DNA of 64,000 bases from Lineus longissimus (taxonomy: Eukaryota; Nemertea; Pilidiophora; Heteronemertea; Lineidae), in contig NC_088316.1 in assembly GCF_910592395.1 (NCBI RefSeq), forward strand, positions 4,342,001-4,406,000, given 5' to 3'. Under the pieces are notes generated by a model. It saw only the letters and a list, made by a program, of their open reading frames with translations. It was not told where the DNA came from and ran no database searches. Position 1 is the first letter of the stretch, and each line of letters starts with the position of its first letter. A program made the position numbers and the translations under genes. Below are positions 12,279 through 24,639 of the stretch, in pieces.

Positions 12279-12662
12279 GAGAAGGGTACAAGATAGCCGC
12301 AATATAACTTTGTCTAAGTAAATGAAATTTTCATAAATGCATCAAAGGGTTAAAAGAGAAATACTGTAATAATGATAATGAACAGTGATGGAAATAAATA
12401 AATGTCATCAATAACACAATGCACTTAATGACTTATTGATGTGATCACAGTTCTGGTGTTCTTCGCAGAGTTCTAACTCTCCTCGTTTGTCTCTAATGGT
12501 GTGTTCACACTGGATGCGAATTGAAACCGAATTCCGTAGAGCGCTCTCCGGAATACGAATTGATTAATCCAGTTTCAGAACGGTCGCGTCACACTGGCCC
12601 GAATACCCATTCAAATTGGTTTAAAACGCGCCACACTCAATGCATACTAACGACGCGCCATC

Positions 12663-12688
12663 TATTATTATTATTATTATTATTTATT
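12663..12688. repeat. (TTA)n microsatellite
   Basis: About eight TTA/ATT units inside the left arm of the TIR element. Confidence 0.85.
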
Positions 12689-13156
12689 AACCTCCCATAT
12701 GGGAGAATAAAATTTACGAGTACAAAACATATAAGTATATAATATCACAGTATCACACAGTCATTATTAAGAAGTTAAAATCGCGTAAGGTGCTTGACCA
12801 TTTCCATCTCCCGGCCATGCCTATTGCCAAAGTTCGGGTCAAAGAGGAGTGTCCTCAGCGAGTCAACACCACCGTCGCTATTAGTGGAGAATCCCGGCCT
12901 CGCCCTCGAAAACGAGGCCAAAACCGGGGAAAACCCCGCCGCGACGATGTTGCTGACCAGCGTACCTTTGACCAACGAACCGGCGGCAACATACCTTGCC
13001 AGGAAATGGAAATGCAAGTCACGTGCAAAGGAGTTGATTTTTCCCTATTCTATGGCATAACGAAAAACGATTTGAGTTAATGAGATCATTTAAATACATC
13101 AGTTAACTTGTTCGGAGCACTAGTTCCCGCGGTCAAAGGTCACTTTCCATGCGCCG

Positions 13157-13168
13157 GGCGCATGCGCA
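13157..13168. promoter_or_regulatory. NRF1-type site GGCGCATGCGCA
   Basis: This 12-mer contains the palindrome GCGCATGCGC and fits the NRF-1 consensus YGCGCAYGCGCR. It lies inside the TIR element, so any activity would be transposon-borne. No adjacent gene was identified. Confidence 0.3.
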
Positions 13169-13392
13169 GTGCGATCAAAAACCTTAATTCGTATCAAGCG
13201 CGTCACACTTGAAATCTCAATACGGTTTCGTTGATTCGGATTAGCTGATTCGCATTCAATTCGGTTTAAGAACCGTGTTGGTTAAAGCGGATTGAGATCG
13301 GTATGAACCGAATTGAGTGTGACGCCCCAATACGTATCAACGTTTTAATTCGAATTCAATTCGTGTTAAAACCCCAGTGTGACCACGGCATT

Positions 13393-14090
13393 GGTGATAC
13401 GCCAGGCCAGAATCTGTGAAAAGTTCCATTAGGAATAAATGTACCCTCAACAGGCGATAATTAATTTTTCATCTTAATTGGCTCATTTGCCACGGTTGAT
13501 GGGCTTATATTTTAATTTTACAACATTTGTGTGTATTTGAGTTGTTATCAAGTGTTATGTTAGCATGAATTATCCATGATGCATTGCAGTCTGCAGTGCA
13601 CTTTCTAGCTTTACCGTGTCACATTTTTTGTATTTGCGTTTTTTTTACAGTAATAAGGCGTTGGTTAATTTACTTCCAGAACTATTCTCCAAAGTAGACA
13701 TGATATTCAAGCATATTCTCTCTGCCAGTATCAACTTCAATGTGGTGACATCACTGTACATTATACATAGCGATTGTGCAGTGTAATCGGACAGAAAATG
13801 GCCGCGACCACAAATATCAGCCAAAACAAAAACATATCCATATAGGTGACTACCATTTGGCACCAACGGTAGACAAAATTCAAAATTACTCAGTAGAGAA
13901 AGGGTTAAGGATCTGTTCAATCTCTATTAAAGTAAAATATATAGGTATATTCATTTGTAAAAAAAGAGTGTGTGGTGTCTGTTTTGCATCCTATCTCTCA
14001 GATGCCTGCGGAGACGTTCAACAGGTTTCGTCTGCAACATTCAAGATACTGTATCACTTAGAAGCATGTTCTCAACAGGTAGCTCAGACA
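13393..14090. other. No recognisable gene
   Basis: AT-rich. Two overlapping frames (13776-14192 and 13970-14185) extend into the duplication that follows and have no motif. Nothing else was identified. Confidence 0.45.
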
Positions 14091-14094
14091 AAAC

Positions 14095-14345
14095 TTGCTC
14101 TCTCCAAGTTTCCAAGCAACCATTTTCACTTAAGAAAGCAAGTTTCAATCCAAAGGCACTCTTTAAAATCTGTGAATATAAGTAGGAGGTGACTGTTCAA
14201 TAGTCTCAGGTTTGTCTTCAACATCGAGATGCAAGTTTAAGCATAACATCACACTGCTTTCTCCAAGTTTCCTAGCAACTTAATTTTTTCACTTGATAGC
14301 AGGCCTCAATCCAAAGGCCCCCCCTAAAATCTGAAAGTATAAGTA
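14095..14345. repeat. Tandem duplication, 159-bp period
   Basis: tctccaagtttcc recurs at 14101 and 14260, followed each time by agcaac, then ttttcacttRaRa, then tcaatccaaaggc and aaaatctg. The copies differ by indels and many substitutions, so the event is old. Confidence 0.65.
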
Positions 14346-14767
14346 CGAAAAAAACTTAAGTTGATATCGATATGAGCTAGACTGTATAGTACTCCAATTC
14401 ATCCATTCAGTTTCTGAACATAAAAGTCATTTCAGCAAGCATTGACCCAAGGACAAGTTCATGTTGAGTGTTCTATGAACTTCACATGCACATCCTCCAA
14501 GGATATGAAGCACTGACCCTAAAATAGTCCACCAACAGTTGCCTGCAACCCTGCAGTAAAGTCACGTACTTTTCATCAATGGATACCTACAAGCGATTCA
14601 AGCAACTAGCGATGAAATCAACAAGCATTGAATGTCTTCCCAGATGCAGTAGAGACGACAATGCGAGGGTGGTTTGACCTTTATGGATTATGACACGTCT
14701 GGCATCCCGTGAATGCTGCCGGCAAAAACACACAATCCTATTCTACCCGAGACAATCATGCGAGTTG

Positions 14768-15030
14768 CCGTATTCTGAAGACATTATCGAAGAAGCCAGA
14801 GCACAATTGCTTGAGCGGCAAAAAGCGGCAGGATGTAAACGGATTCTTCTGCGGGAGAAAAGTGCTTTTTGCGTCTTTGCGAAAAAATGATCCAGTTACG
14901 TGTGTTTTCGTTGTAAACACATGGATGCGAGGAATAGGGTAATCTTAACATCACAGACAAACAAGTCCGGGTATTCTGAAGAAATTATCAAAAAAATCTC
15001 GGTTGAGAGACAAAAAGTAATGTAAACATA
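14768..15030. repeat. Diverged duplication, period about 203 bp
   Basis: gtattctgaagacattatc (about 14769) and gtattctgaagaaattatc (about 14972) each lead to a gcaaaaag / acaaaaag block and taaac. The frame at 14690-14890 (66 codons) crosses the first copy, has a plausible amphipathic stretch but no recognised domain, and the second copy is broken by stops. Confidence 0.5.
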
Positions 15031-15055
15031 TCCTTGTGATCGACAAATACTTTTT

Positions 15056-15185
15056 GTTCCGTTTTGGGACAAGTTTTCCGCTTTTGGGGAAAGTTTTTTC
15101 CGCTTTTTGGGAAAGTTTTTTCCCGCTTTTCGGGAAAGATTTTCCACTTTTTCGGAAAGGTCTTCCACTTTTTGGGGAATGCTTT
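15056..15185. repeat. Minisatellite, about six units of 20-22 bp (cgctttttgggaaagttttt type)
   Basis: A G-rich/T-rich unit of the form ccgcttttNgggaaagtttt repeats about six times with single-base changes. It makes pseudo-repetitive peptides in frames on both strands, which are artefacts of the 21-bp-like period. Confidence 0.8.
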
Positions 15186-15599
15186 CTGCTAGCTCGTTTG
15201 CACTGTACTTACAAATGGAGGGTTACCAGTCCTATAAGTTTGGGTGTTCTAAAGATATAAGTTAAGAATTTATGACCTAGGCAAACTCATCTTGCAATGC
15301 ATTCTAGCATTACTGACCTTTTGACCCAGTTGTCAATACGGTTCTCTCCTATCTCTCAGTACATTGAAAGTGTTTGACCTTCTAGCTCCTGTCCTCCTTG
15401 ATGGAAGGCATTCAAGATGTCCATGTGCTAGTATGCATGATTACATTACAGGTGACCTAGATAACCCTCTTAATTGCGCTGGATTTATTTCCGGTGCAAA
15501 AAGACAAAAACGAATAAACAGATTATGTGTCAAAATAAGACTGTTGGATATCCCAATATCCTACTATCTCAAATGGTATGCTAATTATCTCAATTTCTC

Positions 15600-16290
15600 A
15601 AGTTATTTACAACCGAGCTGCTGACAAAATCAGTTAACCAAAATCCCGACGGTCATCATCAAATCAGTATTCGGCGTGGGGTCGGCAAATAAAAGCCACA
15701 GCTGAACAGACACACAGACGTGTCCCCGCCGGAGAATTCTACTCACGGTAAACGTATTCCGCTCGGCGAAACAAGAAGCAATCAGAATTTAGAAACCTAA
15801 GTCAACAAGTGTTCAGGAGAATCGAGGGCCGTACATTACGAAAATTGCATCAGAAAATTGAAAGCGCCGCCTCAGGGCTGGTGGGAATTAATCAGACGGA
15901 ATAGCTGGCTATGCAGATTCTAATAAAGTGTCAAGTAAGCATCTTAGAAAATCGGAGAAATTCCGGATGCACGTTTGTTACTTTAGAGTTCCGTGAATGC
16001 TACGTGCGAATTCCCCGAGGTGTTGCATGCAACAGCGCTGTTATCTAATCTGAAGATCATTTACGGGATGCAGGATTCTGGAACATGAAGCGGTTAATGG
16101 ATCTGACAATGCATTTTTACAAAGGGTACTGATGCACGTGCATCATATGTGTTGCAAATGGTAGATTGTTTCAGGTTTTTTAAGACTGATTCAAAGTTTG
16201 GCTATCAGACTGCGATAGTTAAAGACTGATTCCACAACAGAGTTGGAAACGAAATCTCTGCGGGTTGATCTCATTTAGTAAATAAACTTC
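15600..16290. other. Unique CpG-retaining block, possible regulatory sequence
   Basis: This stretch contains many CpG dinucleotides (for example ccgacgg, gccgccg-like and cggcgaaac words) compared with its AT-rich, CpG-poor surroundings. It has no repeat similarity within the window and no long open frame. It includes an aattaatcagacgg word and a taataaagtgtca word; a similar taataaaagtgtca occurs at about 63400. It could be a conserved non-coding element, an untranslated exon or simply unique DNA. Cross-species alignment would decide. Confidence 0.25.
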
Positions 16291-16974
16291 CAACATGAAC
16301 TTTGAGAAATGATTGTCGCGTCTACTTTCTTGGGAGAACAAGGGTTAAAATGGCACAGGTAATATTCTCCTTGGACATGCTACTCCGACCTTGGACATGC
16401 TTAGTTCGGAACAAAACCTTTGGTACATCCGTCCTCATCTCGTTAAGCATCGCAATTGATATTGACACGATCGTACCATCAAAGCCTGCACGATCAATAG
16501 AAAGGGAAAAACATGCGCGAGAATACACGCCAAGGTTCGTCAAAAACCTGCGAGGAATATTGCCACATGTTTGCTCATTGGTTCCATCTGGGATCTCCCA
16601 GGTTAACATGCAGCGCTGGTAGGTGGTTTCTTCTAAAAGGAAGACTCTACTGAGTAACAAGTTGCTCGTTTGTACTTTAAAGATATTTTGATGTTCGGAT
16701 ACTCATTGTGAATTGAAGATAAAAGACTCAAAGGTGATGGACAGGTGATTTTTATTGCAACAACCTGCTTTTTTTCATGTTAACATGCAACAGCGGTAGA
16801 AGGTTTCTTCTTAAAGGGAGTCTAAAGTCAGAAGCTAAACTTTGAGGTGAAATCTTGGAGAAATACCGGCAACATGATGATAAATGTTTTTCATCTGATA
16901 AAATTGGCATTGAAGTGTTGATTGACCCAGGTTCCTCAAGAGAACATCCTTTGTCCTGATAACCTTTTTAAAGG
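16291..16974. other. No recognisable gene
   Basis: Opposing frames at 16302-16622 and 16322-16660 overlap antisense to each other and lack motifs. A ttaacatgcagcgctggtagg word near 16602 and a ttaacatgcaacagcggtag word near 16780 suggest another old duplication of about 178 bp, both followed by a ggtttcttctNaaagg block. Confidence 0.4.
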
Positions 16975-17180
16975 CTTTCTTTAAAAACTTGAAATTTGTA
17001 ATTGAATTTGAAAATTTGCAATTGCTTAAATACGCACTGAATATGAATTTCAACATTGACGTTGTGAAGACCGATATAAAAAGTTATATATACCAAGTTT
17101 CAGCCAAGTTGCATGCATGATCACGAATACACAGTCACTGCACTACGGCATTGTGTATAACTGCATTTCTATTTCCCTGT
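16975..17180 (-). repeat. Family B, copy 3 (well preserved)
   Basis: Runs from ttgaatttgaaaatttgcaa through a tacgcactgaatat block and a ccaagtttcagccaagttgc block to actacggcattgtgtataa. Each block has its reverse-complement counterpart in the copy at 32495-32665 and a direct counterpart at 43878-44050. It is non-coding. Confidence 0.7.
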
Positions 17181-19248
17181 CCCAAGATTCAATATGAAAG
17201 CTTGACTTTTGATACCTTTAACAATCTGCAAACATTTGACTGACTTTCAATACCAGTAACTGAACAGAGTTGAGACAAATTTGCACACAATACTGTGTAG
17301 AAAACGTATTGATATATTAATCAAAGTAAGACTGACATGAAATGCACCAGCGTGAAAACATACAGAACGTGTTCAAAGTAATCCAGACTCACTGACAAAG
17401 GGAAAACATACTAGTCTTAAACTTAGCATTGCTAGTCTCTGAGGTTTGCATCGGAAGAAATACAAGATTTTTGAATGGAATCGTATATGGCTTGTCGGAG
17501 GTATCTCGATGAGTAAGTCACAATCAACAGATGAAATATACACCAGAATATGAAGCGCTGTCTCATCTATGTCAATCAAAGACGATTTTTCAATATTTTG
17601 TTTGAGAAAAACTGCCCTGAGTAACGTTACCGCATTGCGTTTTATCTGTACAGGATCTAAAAGGTGTTTGGTTTCAGCCTCTGTAGGAAGCAGAGTGAGA
17701 ATTGAGATTGCGTTACTCACTGAAGGTACAACAGTGTGTTGGCTGGGAGGTTCTTGTCAGGGTTTCTATTCTGCATTTCACACTGTATTTACCATTGGTC
17801 CAATAACATCTACTTCCTATTTCTAACACCAGGTGACACCAATAGTCGATCACAATACGTGCTAAATAAACGATCAGAATCGGAATCTATGTACATGCAC
17901 AAACTCACCGTACCGATGAGCTAAAAAATTAAAGAATTCTGAGATGCCCCCTAAGGTATCCTGAAAGAGTCCTCAGTCGACAGAATGAGACTCAACAAGA
18001 CTTCCAATGTTTGTGTTTTATGATGCCAAGGTATTCACAAAGGTAGCTCATTTATCCAATCTACAAAATCGATCAGGAGGAGTTTACACATCCTCAAATA
18101 GTTTCTACCGGAGCGAAACATGTTCCTTCGCCATAAATAATGCATACAAGCGTTATTTCATGGCGGGATCTAAGTGTTGGCGTCTCATTTGATAGGTTGC
18201 TACACATTCGACGAGATTGCTTTTTCTTTTCAAAAGGCAACTGGTTGCTATACTCTAATGCCAGGCTGGTTTCTTGCAGAGTTCGGCAACCAGGGTAGAT
18301 TTTTCACTTTGCACATGACCTGTTTCGAAATAACTACAAGCTCATATACAGTGCAAAGCCTAGTGAATTGGTGAGATTGAATCGAGTCATGACAAGAGCC
18401 GTGTGCATAGTAGCCATGTATTGGAATGCTGCAATTGACTCGTACATGATAAAATAAAATAAATTTTATTGTAGTTCACAGATTGGATACTGTACATTGT
18501 AGCCATGTAAGAAGTAGAACATACACCATATGTATCTTGGCTGTCAAATCTAGATTCACCTATCGAAGACCAGTTCTTGATATTACATTTAAGGTTCATA
18601 TGATGCTCGTGGTCTCAGATCCCAACATGCACAATCTGAATAAATGATGGATTTGCGACACCAAGATGTTCCATTTTGGTACGAACTTATCAACCGGTGT
18701 TATATTGGTGAAGCCAGAGTATTTTGAAGGCTATTTTGTCAGGCTAAACCCATCGTGCACTTGCAGTTCTGTTGGGACCCATTCTTTCTCGAAATACAAC
18801 AGATTTTTGTGCATTTCTTCTCACTTTAAGGGTTAAGTCTACACACGTACTGTTCATCCTCCTTCACCTAGAACCTCTCCGGTTACTTTATCAAGACGGA
18901 AACCTGATCAACTGAGAAGAAGCGAAAAACATCTGGCCAGAGAACAATATAGAGTAGGCACGATCGATAATGTGAATCTTCTAAATCGAGAGAGGAAAAA
19001 TGACGATAATAGGTTGAGAATCTCTGTTTGTGCTCTGGGCTGTTCGCCTGTGTCAAGGTTCTTCTGGTTTCAATCCGAATTCTTAGTAAGAGGTTGTCAT
19101 TAGAGACATTTTGAGTGTGGACGTTTTTTAGATGTAGAACTTTGAACACAAGCTCAGTATTTCTTTTGGCGAAAAAGAAGAAGAAAAGTCTTTTTCTGCC
19201 AAATGCTTACTGAATTTACTTATGTCTAAAAAAATCTTCTCGAAAATC
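17181..19248. other. No recognisable gene or repeat
   Basis: Several frames of 60-115 codons on both strands, the longest at 17373-17720 on the minus strand. None has a motif I recognise or a consistent splice-site partner. Nothing else was identified. Confidence 0.4.
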
Positions 19249-19290
19249 ACAGTCCAAATCACAATTGACATCCTTTAAATCGCGTCAGGA
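19249..19290. mobile_element. Single terminal repeat of family D
   Basis: About 40 bp starting acagtccaaatcacaattga is nearly identical to the left inverted repeat of the complete element at 55802-56000, including the following tcgcgtcagg / tcacgtcagt block. The opposite end was not found nearby, so this is a solo end or a truncated insertion. Confidence 0.6.
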
Positions 19291-20204
19291 ATCGCATCAG
19301 GAGCACGTCTGTGTTGCACTACCCAGCGCATAGGACACAGGTAATTTGTTCACATCTCCTGAGTTTAATACTGAGTAATAATCAGAAAGGTTAACACATT
19401 GAAAATGAAAGGGTTGCTTATTGCATAAAATGTTAGCTGTGAGGAATGAAATACAAGATCCATCACTATTTGCTATATACCCCAATTAAGAATTCAAGTC
19501 ATCAGCGTTTGTATGTAACGCTACACTCCAATCCATTGTTTCAAACTACTTACTCATTCAAGCATGATCCTAGAGGTTATTACTTGAAATACACTCACAA
19601 ATGGCACTTCGGCCCGACCCAATCAATTTTCGTATTTACAACAATTCCCCAGACTCCCTCCAATCATGAACATGATGTGAATGATGATTGTCTGCACTGA
19701 AACATTTAAACTATTGTCTAGAGTTTTGATTTAAAGGCCTACACTCTTCAAACTTGAAATTAAATTTGAAATATCAGTAAACGTGAAAAGTGCAAAATAA
19801 AAGGTCAGGGCCCGGTTGTTCAAAAGCACAAAGTCATGTTATGCCTAATGATTACATTTAAGTATCCTTAAGGACGTTATCTCTTTCAGTTAAACCCATT
19901 AAAATGTTCACATTAAGACTTAACGCCTCCTTTAAAGCTAACGTAGTTTTGAACAACTCAGCCCAGGGTTTACAGTATTTCTTGTATGGATGCCTATTTT
20001 TCATCGATTTTGACCAAAGACTATGTGCACACCAGAAAAAAAACTGTTGTCGATATGAACAAGTATAAATGAAAGTTAATAATACACTCATATCTTTATG
20101 AAAAGTTATTCGACTGCTTATAACCACAGCCAAGTGGTTGTACGCCGTAGACACGCGCTTTATTAGTTCTCTTGTATGAGATGAATCTCAAGTAGTATCG
20201 ATTC
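19291..20204. other. No recognisable gene
   Basis: AT-rich sequence with short frames only. Confidence 0.4.
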
Positions 20205-20590
20205 TGCCCTGACATGTTGCTTCTGAGATTGCTACGGCTGCTGACTTCCGATGGAGGGCTCAGATGCTGTGGACGTGCAGGATGTGTCTAGGCCAAGTCA
20301 ATTGTTTCTCTGTTCGGCAAGTTCATTTCTGCCCCGACATGTTGCTTTTGAAACTGCTGTGGCTGCCAAGTTCTGATGGGGACATGCACGATGTATCGAG
20401 GCCAAGTCAATGGTTTCTCTGTGTGGAAGGTTAATTTCTGCCCCGACATGATGCTTCTAAGATTGCTGTAGCCGCCAACTTCTGATTGAGGGCTCGGATG
20501 CTGTGGACGTGCAGGATGTGGCAGGGCCAAGTCAATGGTTTCTTTGTTTGCAGATGTCATTTCTGCCTGCACGTTGCTTTTGAGATTCCA
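20205..20590. repeat. Tandem array, three units plus a partial, 109-125-bp period
   Basis: The word gacatgNtgctt occurs at 20211, 20336 and 20445, with a decayed copy near 20569. Each unit also holds a gctgNcttcYgatNgagggct block, an acgtgcaggatgt-like block and ggccaagtcaatggtttct. The middle unit has an internal deletion that accounts for its 109-bp spacing. A minus-strand frame of 94 codons (20288-20572) is repetitive only because the DNA is. Confidence 0.75.
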
Positions 20591-21560
20591 GTAGGCTGCC
20601 TAATTATAGTGGCAGCTTCTTGCATATAAATGGGAGTAAAGTATTTCACGTCGTTGTGAAGAGAAATGAAGCGATTGATCACCAGCGAAAATACGACAAG
20701 GTCAGAGAAATGAAGAGATTTGGTTCAACTCAAAGGAGAAGTATAAATGGCTTGGTATAGATTTTTCAGTCTCTCAGTTTTTCTCTTGTCAATATGTTCC
20801 TAACTCCTTTCTGATTAATTGCCAGAATCCCTGACAAATGCTTCAATGGGTGCCTTGACCCCACGACCCCAGCTCCAAGTTAGTGAGCACTAACTGCCAC
20901 ACCATCCAGTGACCAATCACTTACACTTCAAGTTGTATGCAGTACAATAGGGCAAGAGGCTGTTGTGGGTCAGCAGGGGATGTGAATCTCATAAGTTACA
21001 ATTTTGTAGAAGAAAACTGGCTCATGACTGATCCTTGAGACAGCCAGATTAGATGAAATAGCAAAGAGTTTTATAATTTCTGTCAATGAATCTTCCTTAG
21101 CAATCTGCTTTGTTTGTTTTGGCAGAAGAAGGTACAACCGTTTCTTCTAATGAGTCAGCTTTATCTAGAGATGGGAACACTTGATGGCCCGTGCTTGTCT
21201 TTGTTGTCTGTTTTCTTCCTTGGAGGCAAAACTTTTTTTTCGTATCTCCTGTAAATTGCCTCGGACGCCTATCTATCACCCTGCCTCAATCTACCTGTAG
21301 TTTTCCTCATCTTTCAAGTAACTCTTTAACGAAATTGAAAATGAAAGCACGCTCTTTTCTGTAATTAGGGTCAATTGCTTGTAATTATCACGAAATTGTT
21401 TAGATCAACTAGATTTTTTTGAAATGTTGGCATTGATTGAATTTAGTACAGGTATAGTGGGAGGGCTCAGTTACTTTGGTAATTGAAACAGAAAGTTGTG
21501 AATTTACAACATATGACTAACTCGTGTGGTGGCTTTGAAGGTTGAACTGCTGCCATCCCT
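20591..21560. other. No recognisable gene
   Basis: Short frames only. Contains attnagggtcaattgcttgtaattatc-like AT-rich sequence without recognised elements. Confidence 0.4.
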
Positions 21561-21566
21561 GTTGCT

Positions 21567-22035
21567 ATCGAAACTTCCAGTGGCATATCAGGGGGCAAAC
21601 TGCCCAGACCCCCTACCCAACCTTATTTTAGGAAAAATCTTTGATATTATCATCAAATGATAACATTTAGAAAACCTATTTTAATTTCACGATGACTTTA
21701 TTCCACCCTTTCTCCCCCTGTTTGGTGATATTGTTCTTGATGTTTGTCCAATCAAGCCTTCAGGCACAGATCCAAGGGGGACAATCTAGGCCCTGTCCCC
21801 CTGATTTAAGAAAAATTGTTGAATTTGAACACCGTGTGCCCCCTCTTTCTCTAAGACTTGGATCCACCCCCTGTGCCCCCATTGGTTGATATTGTCTATG
21901 ATGTTTGCCCAGCTTTTAGGCACAGATCCAAGGGAACAATATCGGCCCTGTTCCCCTAATTTATGAAAATAATCTTAGAATTTGACCATGAAGTCCTGAA
22001 AAGTGGATGTCTACCCCCACCTTTTGTGAGTCTTG
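21567..22035. repeat. Family G: partial copy followed by two tandem copies, 156-bp period
   Basis: A cagtggcatatcaggggg start (about 21572) is followed by two units with ggcacagatccaaggg at 21763 and 21919. Each unit runs through a ggccctgtYccccct block and an aatttgaccatgaa-like block to a C-rich arm ending agtcttggatccaNcccct. The ggcacagatccaagg start and the cttggatccacccc end are roughly inverted, which suggests small TIR elements. The 65-codon frame at 21692-21889 is a repeat shadow. Confidence 0.65.
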
Positions 22036-23340
22036 GATCCAACCCTCATCTCTGCGTTATAAGTTTACCTTCTTTGTTTCAAAGATATTGCCACATTCAA
22101 AGTTGATTGTTACCCGGCATTGCCTTGATGTAAGCTTCCTATCTGTCAGACAGAATAATGAATATTCGGAGACTAGCTTTAAACATTGTAGGTTTTTTTG
22201 GTGAGACGTTTGGTGGTCTAGGCTTGTTTTAAGTCACAGAGTGGAGTACCTTTCTATAGTTCAAGCATCAAGTGTGGGAAGTTCCGACGGTTTCAACGGC
22301 CAGGTAAAAACAGAAAAAATAGGGAGAAATCAGTTGGAGGCAGGCAGTGAAACATTCTCTATCTGTCTATTTGTAAACACTTGGTGAACACACCGGTTCA
22401 TTAATCTGAAATAACCTTGCCTGTGGAGGAGACTGGGTAGGAAGTCAGGCAGACTTGACTGTTTTTGAGTGAGCTTGGTCGTGGAGTGGATTCTCCGATT
22501 ATATGCATAGGGGCAGACAAGAATAGGTAGAAAGTCAAATAAACTGAAAAATTCTAGAATAAATGCAACTGTGGTCACACAATCACATTCTAGTTTGTAG
22601 TATCGGAAGACTGCTACAACATACATGTACCTCAAAGCTGGTGATTCCAGTTGATAGAGTCATTCTAACACACAATGATACCAAAAACGCCACTTCACTG
22701 AAAATGTTGGTTATCGGGTCCTTGTTTTGACCCCTGCAAGTCCGGTCTTGCCCAGCACTTCCTCAAGTAATACATTAGGGGGTGAAGAGCGAGAGTTCTG
22801 TTCCTGAATCGCCTAAATGGGGTGTTTTCTCTTATTTCACTTCAACATTATTGGCAAATGTATCTGTGTCTACTTGGAGTTTATTGCAAGCCGTTTATTA
22901 GGGAAGCAATCAGCCCATTCATCTCAAAATCTGAGGTCTGGTACTGCCACTAGTTATAGATATGGCGTGAAGAGTGTGCCTTATATCCTTCAATATCATA
23001 CATAGGCTGTTTCTCATATTTCACTTGCTTGTGGTGAATGTATCTTCTTCTCCACTTGACAGCAAACTCTGGAAGCAGGGCTCAATTACAGTGGAAGCAG
23101 GGCACAATTACAGCATCCCAGACAAATTCCGAAAAAAGGTCGGCACTGCCAAAAGGTTATATGCCTAACCAGACTCAGATCCACATGGAAACTCAACTTA
23201 ACAGTGACCCAGTGATGTGGTCACTGACATCTTTGACCTTGTAACAACAGGCCATCCACAGGCATTCCAAGCACAATCTTTCTTCTGCTGACCAGTTTGC
23301 ACTTTCCACCAGTTGCCATCACAACCTGTATCCTTCACTA
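22036..23340. other. No recognisable gene; small duplication at 23070-23110
   Basis: Short frames only. ggaagcagggctcaattaca is followed immediately by ggaagcagggcacaattaca, a two-copy direct repeat of about 22 bp. Confidence 0.45.
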
Positions 23341-23459
23341 AAACAAGCAAGGTCAAATTACTTGGGTAAAGAATTCATGGTCAGTTTGATTAGAATATTG
23401 GTGTGGTTTACAAACCTAGGTCTAGGGTCATCTCTGATAGACAACATAGCTTTCTCGTT

Positions 23460-24235
23460 GGTATGCATTATGTGTTTGCGAGTCATCCGTGAAATGAACT
23501 TGGTGCTGCCAAAGCAGAAAACGAGGATGTTTGAAGGAGTAGCTTATGTCAAATCCTTTCCAATCATAGTCAGAAAAGTTTCTTTTGGTTCTTTGGTTTG
23601 TGATAGCCATCCTTGCCAAATCCGCCTTGATACAGACCCATCCCTATTTTTCTTGCCTTATTCTCATGACAACAGTACAAACATGACAGAAAACTAGGAT
23701 GGCTAAAGGGGAAGCTTATGTCATATCATCTCCGATCATAGACAGCCAGGTTTCATTTGGGTCTCTGGTTCGTGAAAGCCACCTTTGCCAAATCTGCAAT
23801 GAAACATTCTCACACATCCCTGGTTTTCCTTTTTCTTCTTTTCGACCATAGTACAAACAGGACAGAGAGCGAGGGGACAGAGAGCAAGGGTTTTTTAAGG
23901 AGCATCCAATGTCATGTCATCTCCAATCATTAGACAGCCTCACCCCCATTATCCACACCAAGCCAACCAACGCCCTGCATCCCTATCTATTCTCGAGTTG
24001 TTCTCGACTACAGCAGACATAGAGAATGTCTCAACGAGCACCCGATGTCATGTCATCTCCGATCATTAGACAGCATCTCTTCCTATCAACCAAACTGACT
24101 CACTGCATCCCTATCTTTTCTTGCCTTGTTCTCGACTACAGTAGACATAGAGGACATTTCAAGGAGCACCCAATGTCATGTCATCTCCGATCATTAGACA
24201 GCCTCACTTCCCATCTTTCTTTGATCATTGCCAGC
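23460..24235. repeat. Tandem array, five diverging units (128-191 bp)
   Basis: An atgtcatgtcatctccgatca block recurs at 23545, 23718, 23909, 24045 and 24173, so the spacing runs 173, 191, 136, 128. Each unit also carries a tagacagcctcac-like block, a catccctatctttncttg block and a ctcgactacagNagacatag block. The last three units are closest to one another. Frames across it (23362-23697, 24026-24376) are repeat shadows. Confidence 0.75.
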
Positions 24236-24639
24236 AAGGAAGTCTATTTGATGGCCCTTCACTGGCTATCTTACAGCAGGAAATCACTTTTCAGTCTGAC
24301 CTTGACATTTGACATGCAGGCTCAGGGATGTGTGCATCAACTGTTGCATTCGATTGTGGCTTCATTTAGTTCTTAATGTGTAGTGGTGATAAATGTGGGA
24401 AAAAACAGCTCAAGATATCGCTTGAAATTGAGAAATTCCTCTGAGAATAACCTAACAAACATCAAAAGCTATGACCGGAATTCTCTCAATGACTCCAGAT
24501 TCGTTAAATGAGACATAACTCCTGATGTTATTCCAACTAACTAGACGGTTTAAATTTCAACCAAGTCCGTTTTGAAATTCAAATTCAATGCTTTTCTAGC
24601 TGAACTATCGACCTATACCAAAGCAGACATATCACTTGC

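Larger units (their letters stand above)
12495..13392. mobile_element. 898-bp non-autonomous DNA transposon with TTCACACTGG inverted ends
   Basis: The left end aatggtgtgttcacactgg (12495-12513) and right end ccagtgtgaccacggcatt (13374-13392) are inverted copies with 16 of 19 bases matching. Subterminal motifs gcgtcacact or agtgtgacgc recur inside both arms (about 12583, 12626, 13199, 13310), as in many TIR elements. The arms carry repeated gaattgaaaccgaatt-like words. The centre (about 12780-13070) is distinctly GC- and CpG-rich and open on both strands for 80-96 codons, but I see no transposase motif in it. Clear target-site duplications were not found. The superfamily is unknown. Confidence 0.65.

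Noticed and set aside
15036-15260. Repetitive FPLFGK-type peptide on the plus strand and a Lys/Glu/Asn-rich one on the minus strand
   Set aside because: Both are readings of a 20-22-bp minisatellite; no start or splice context.
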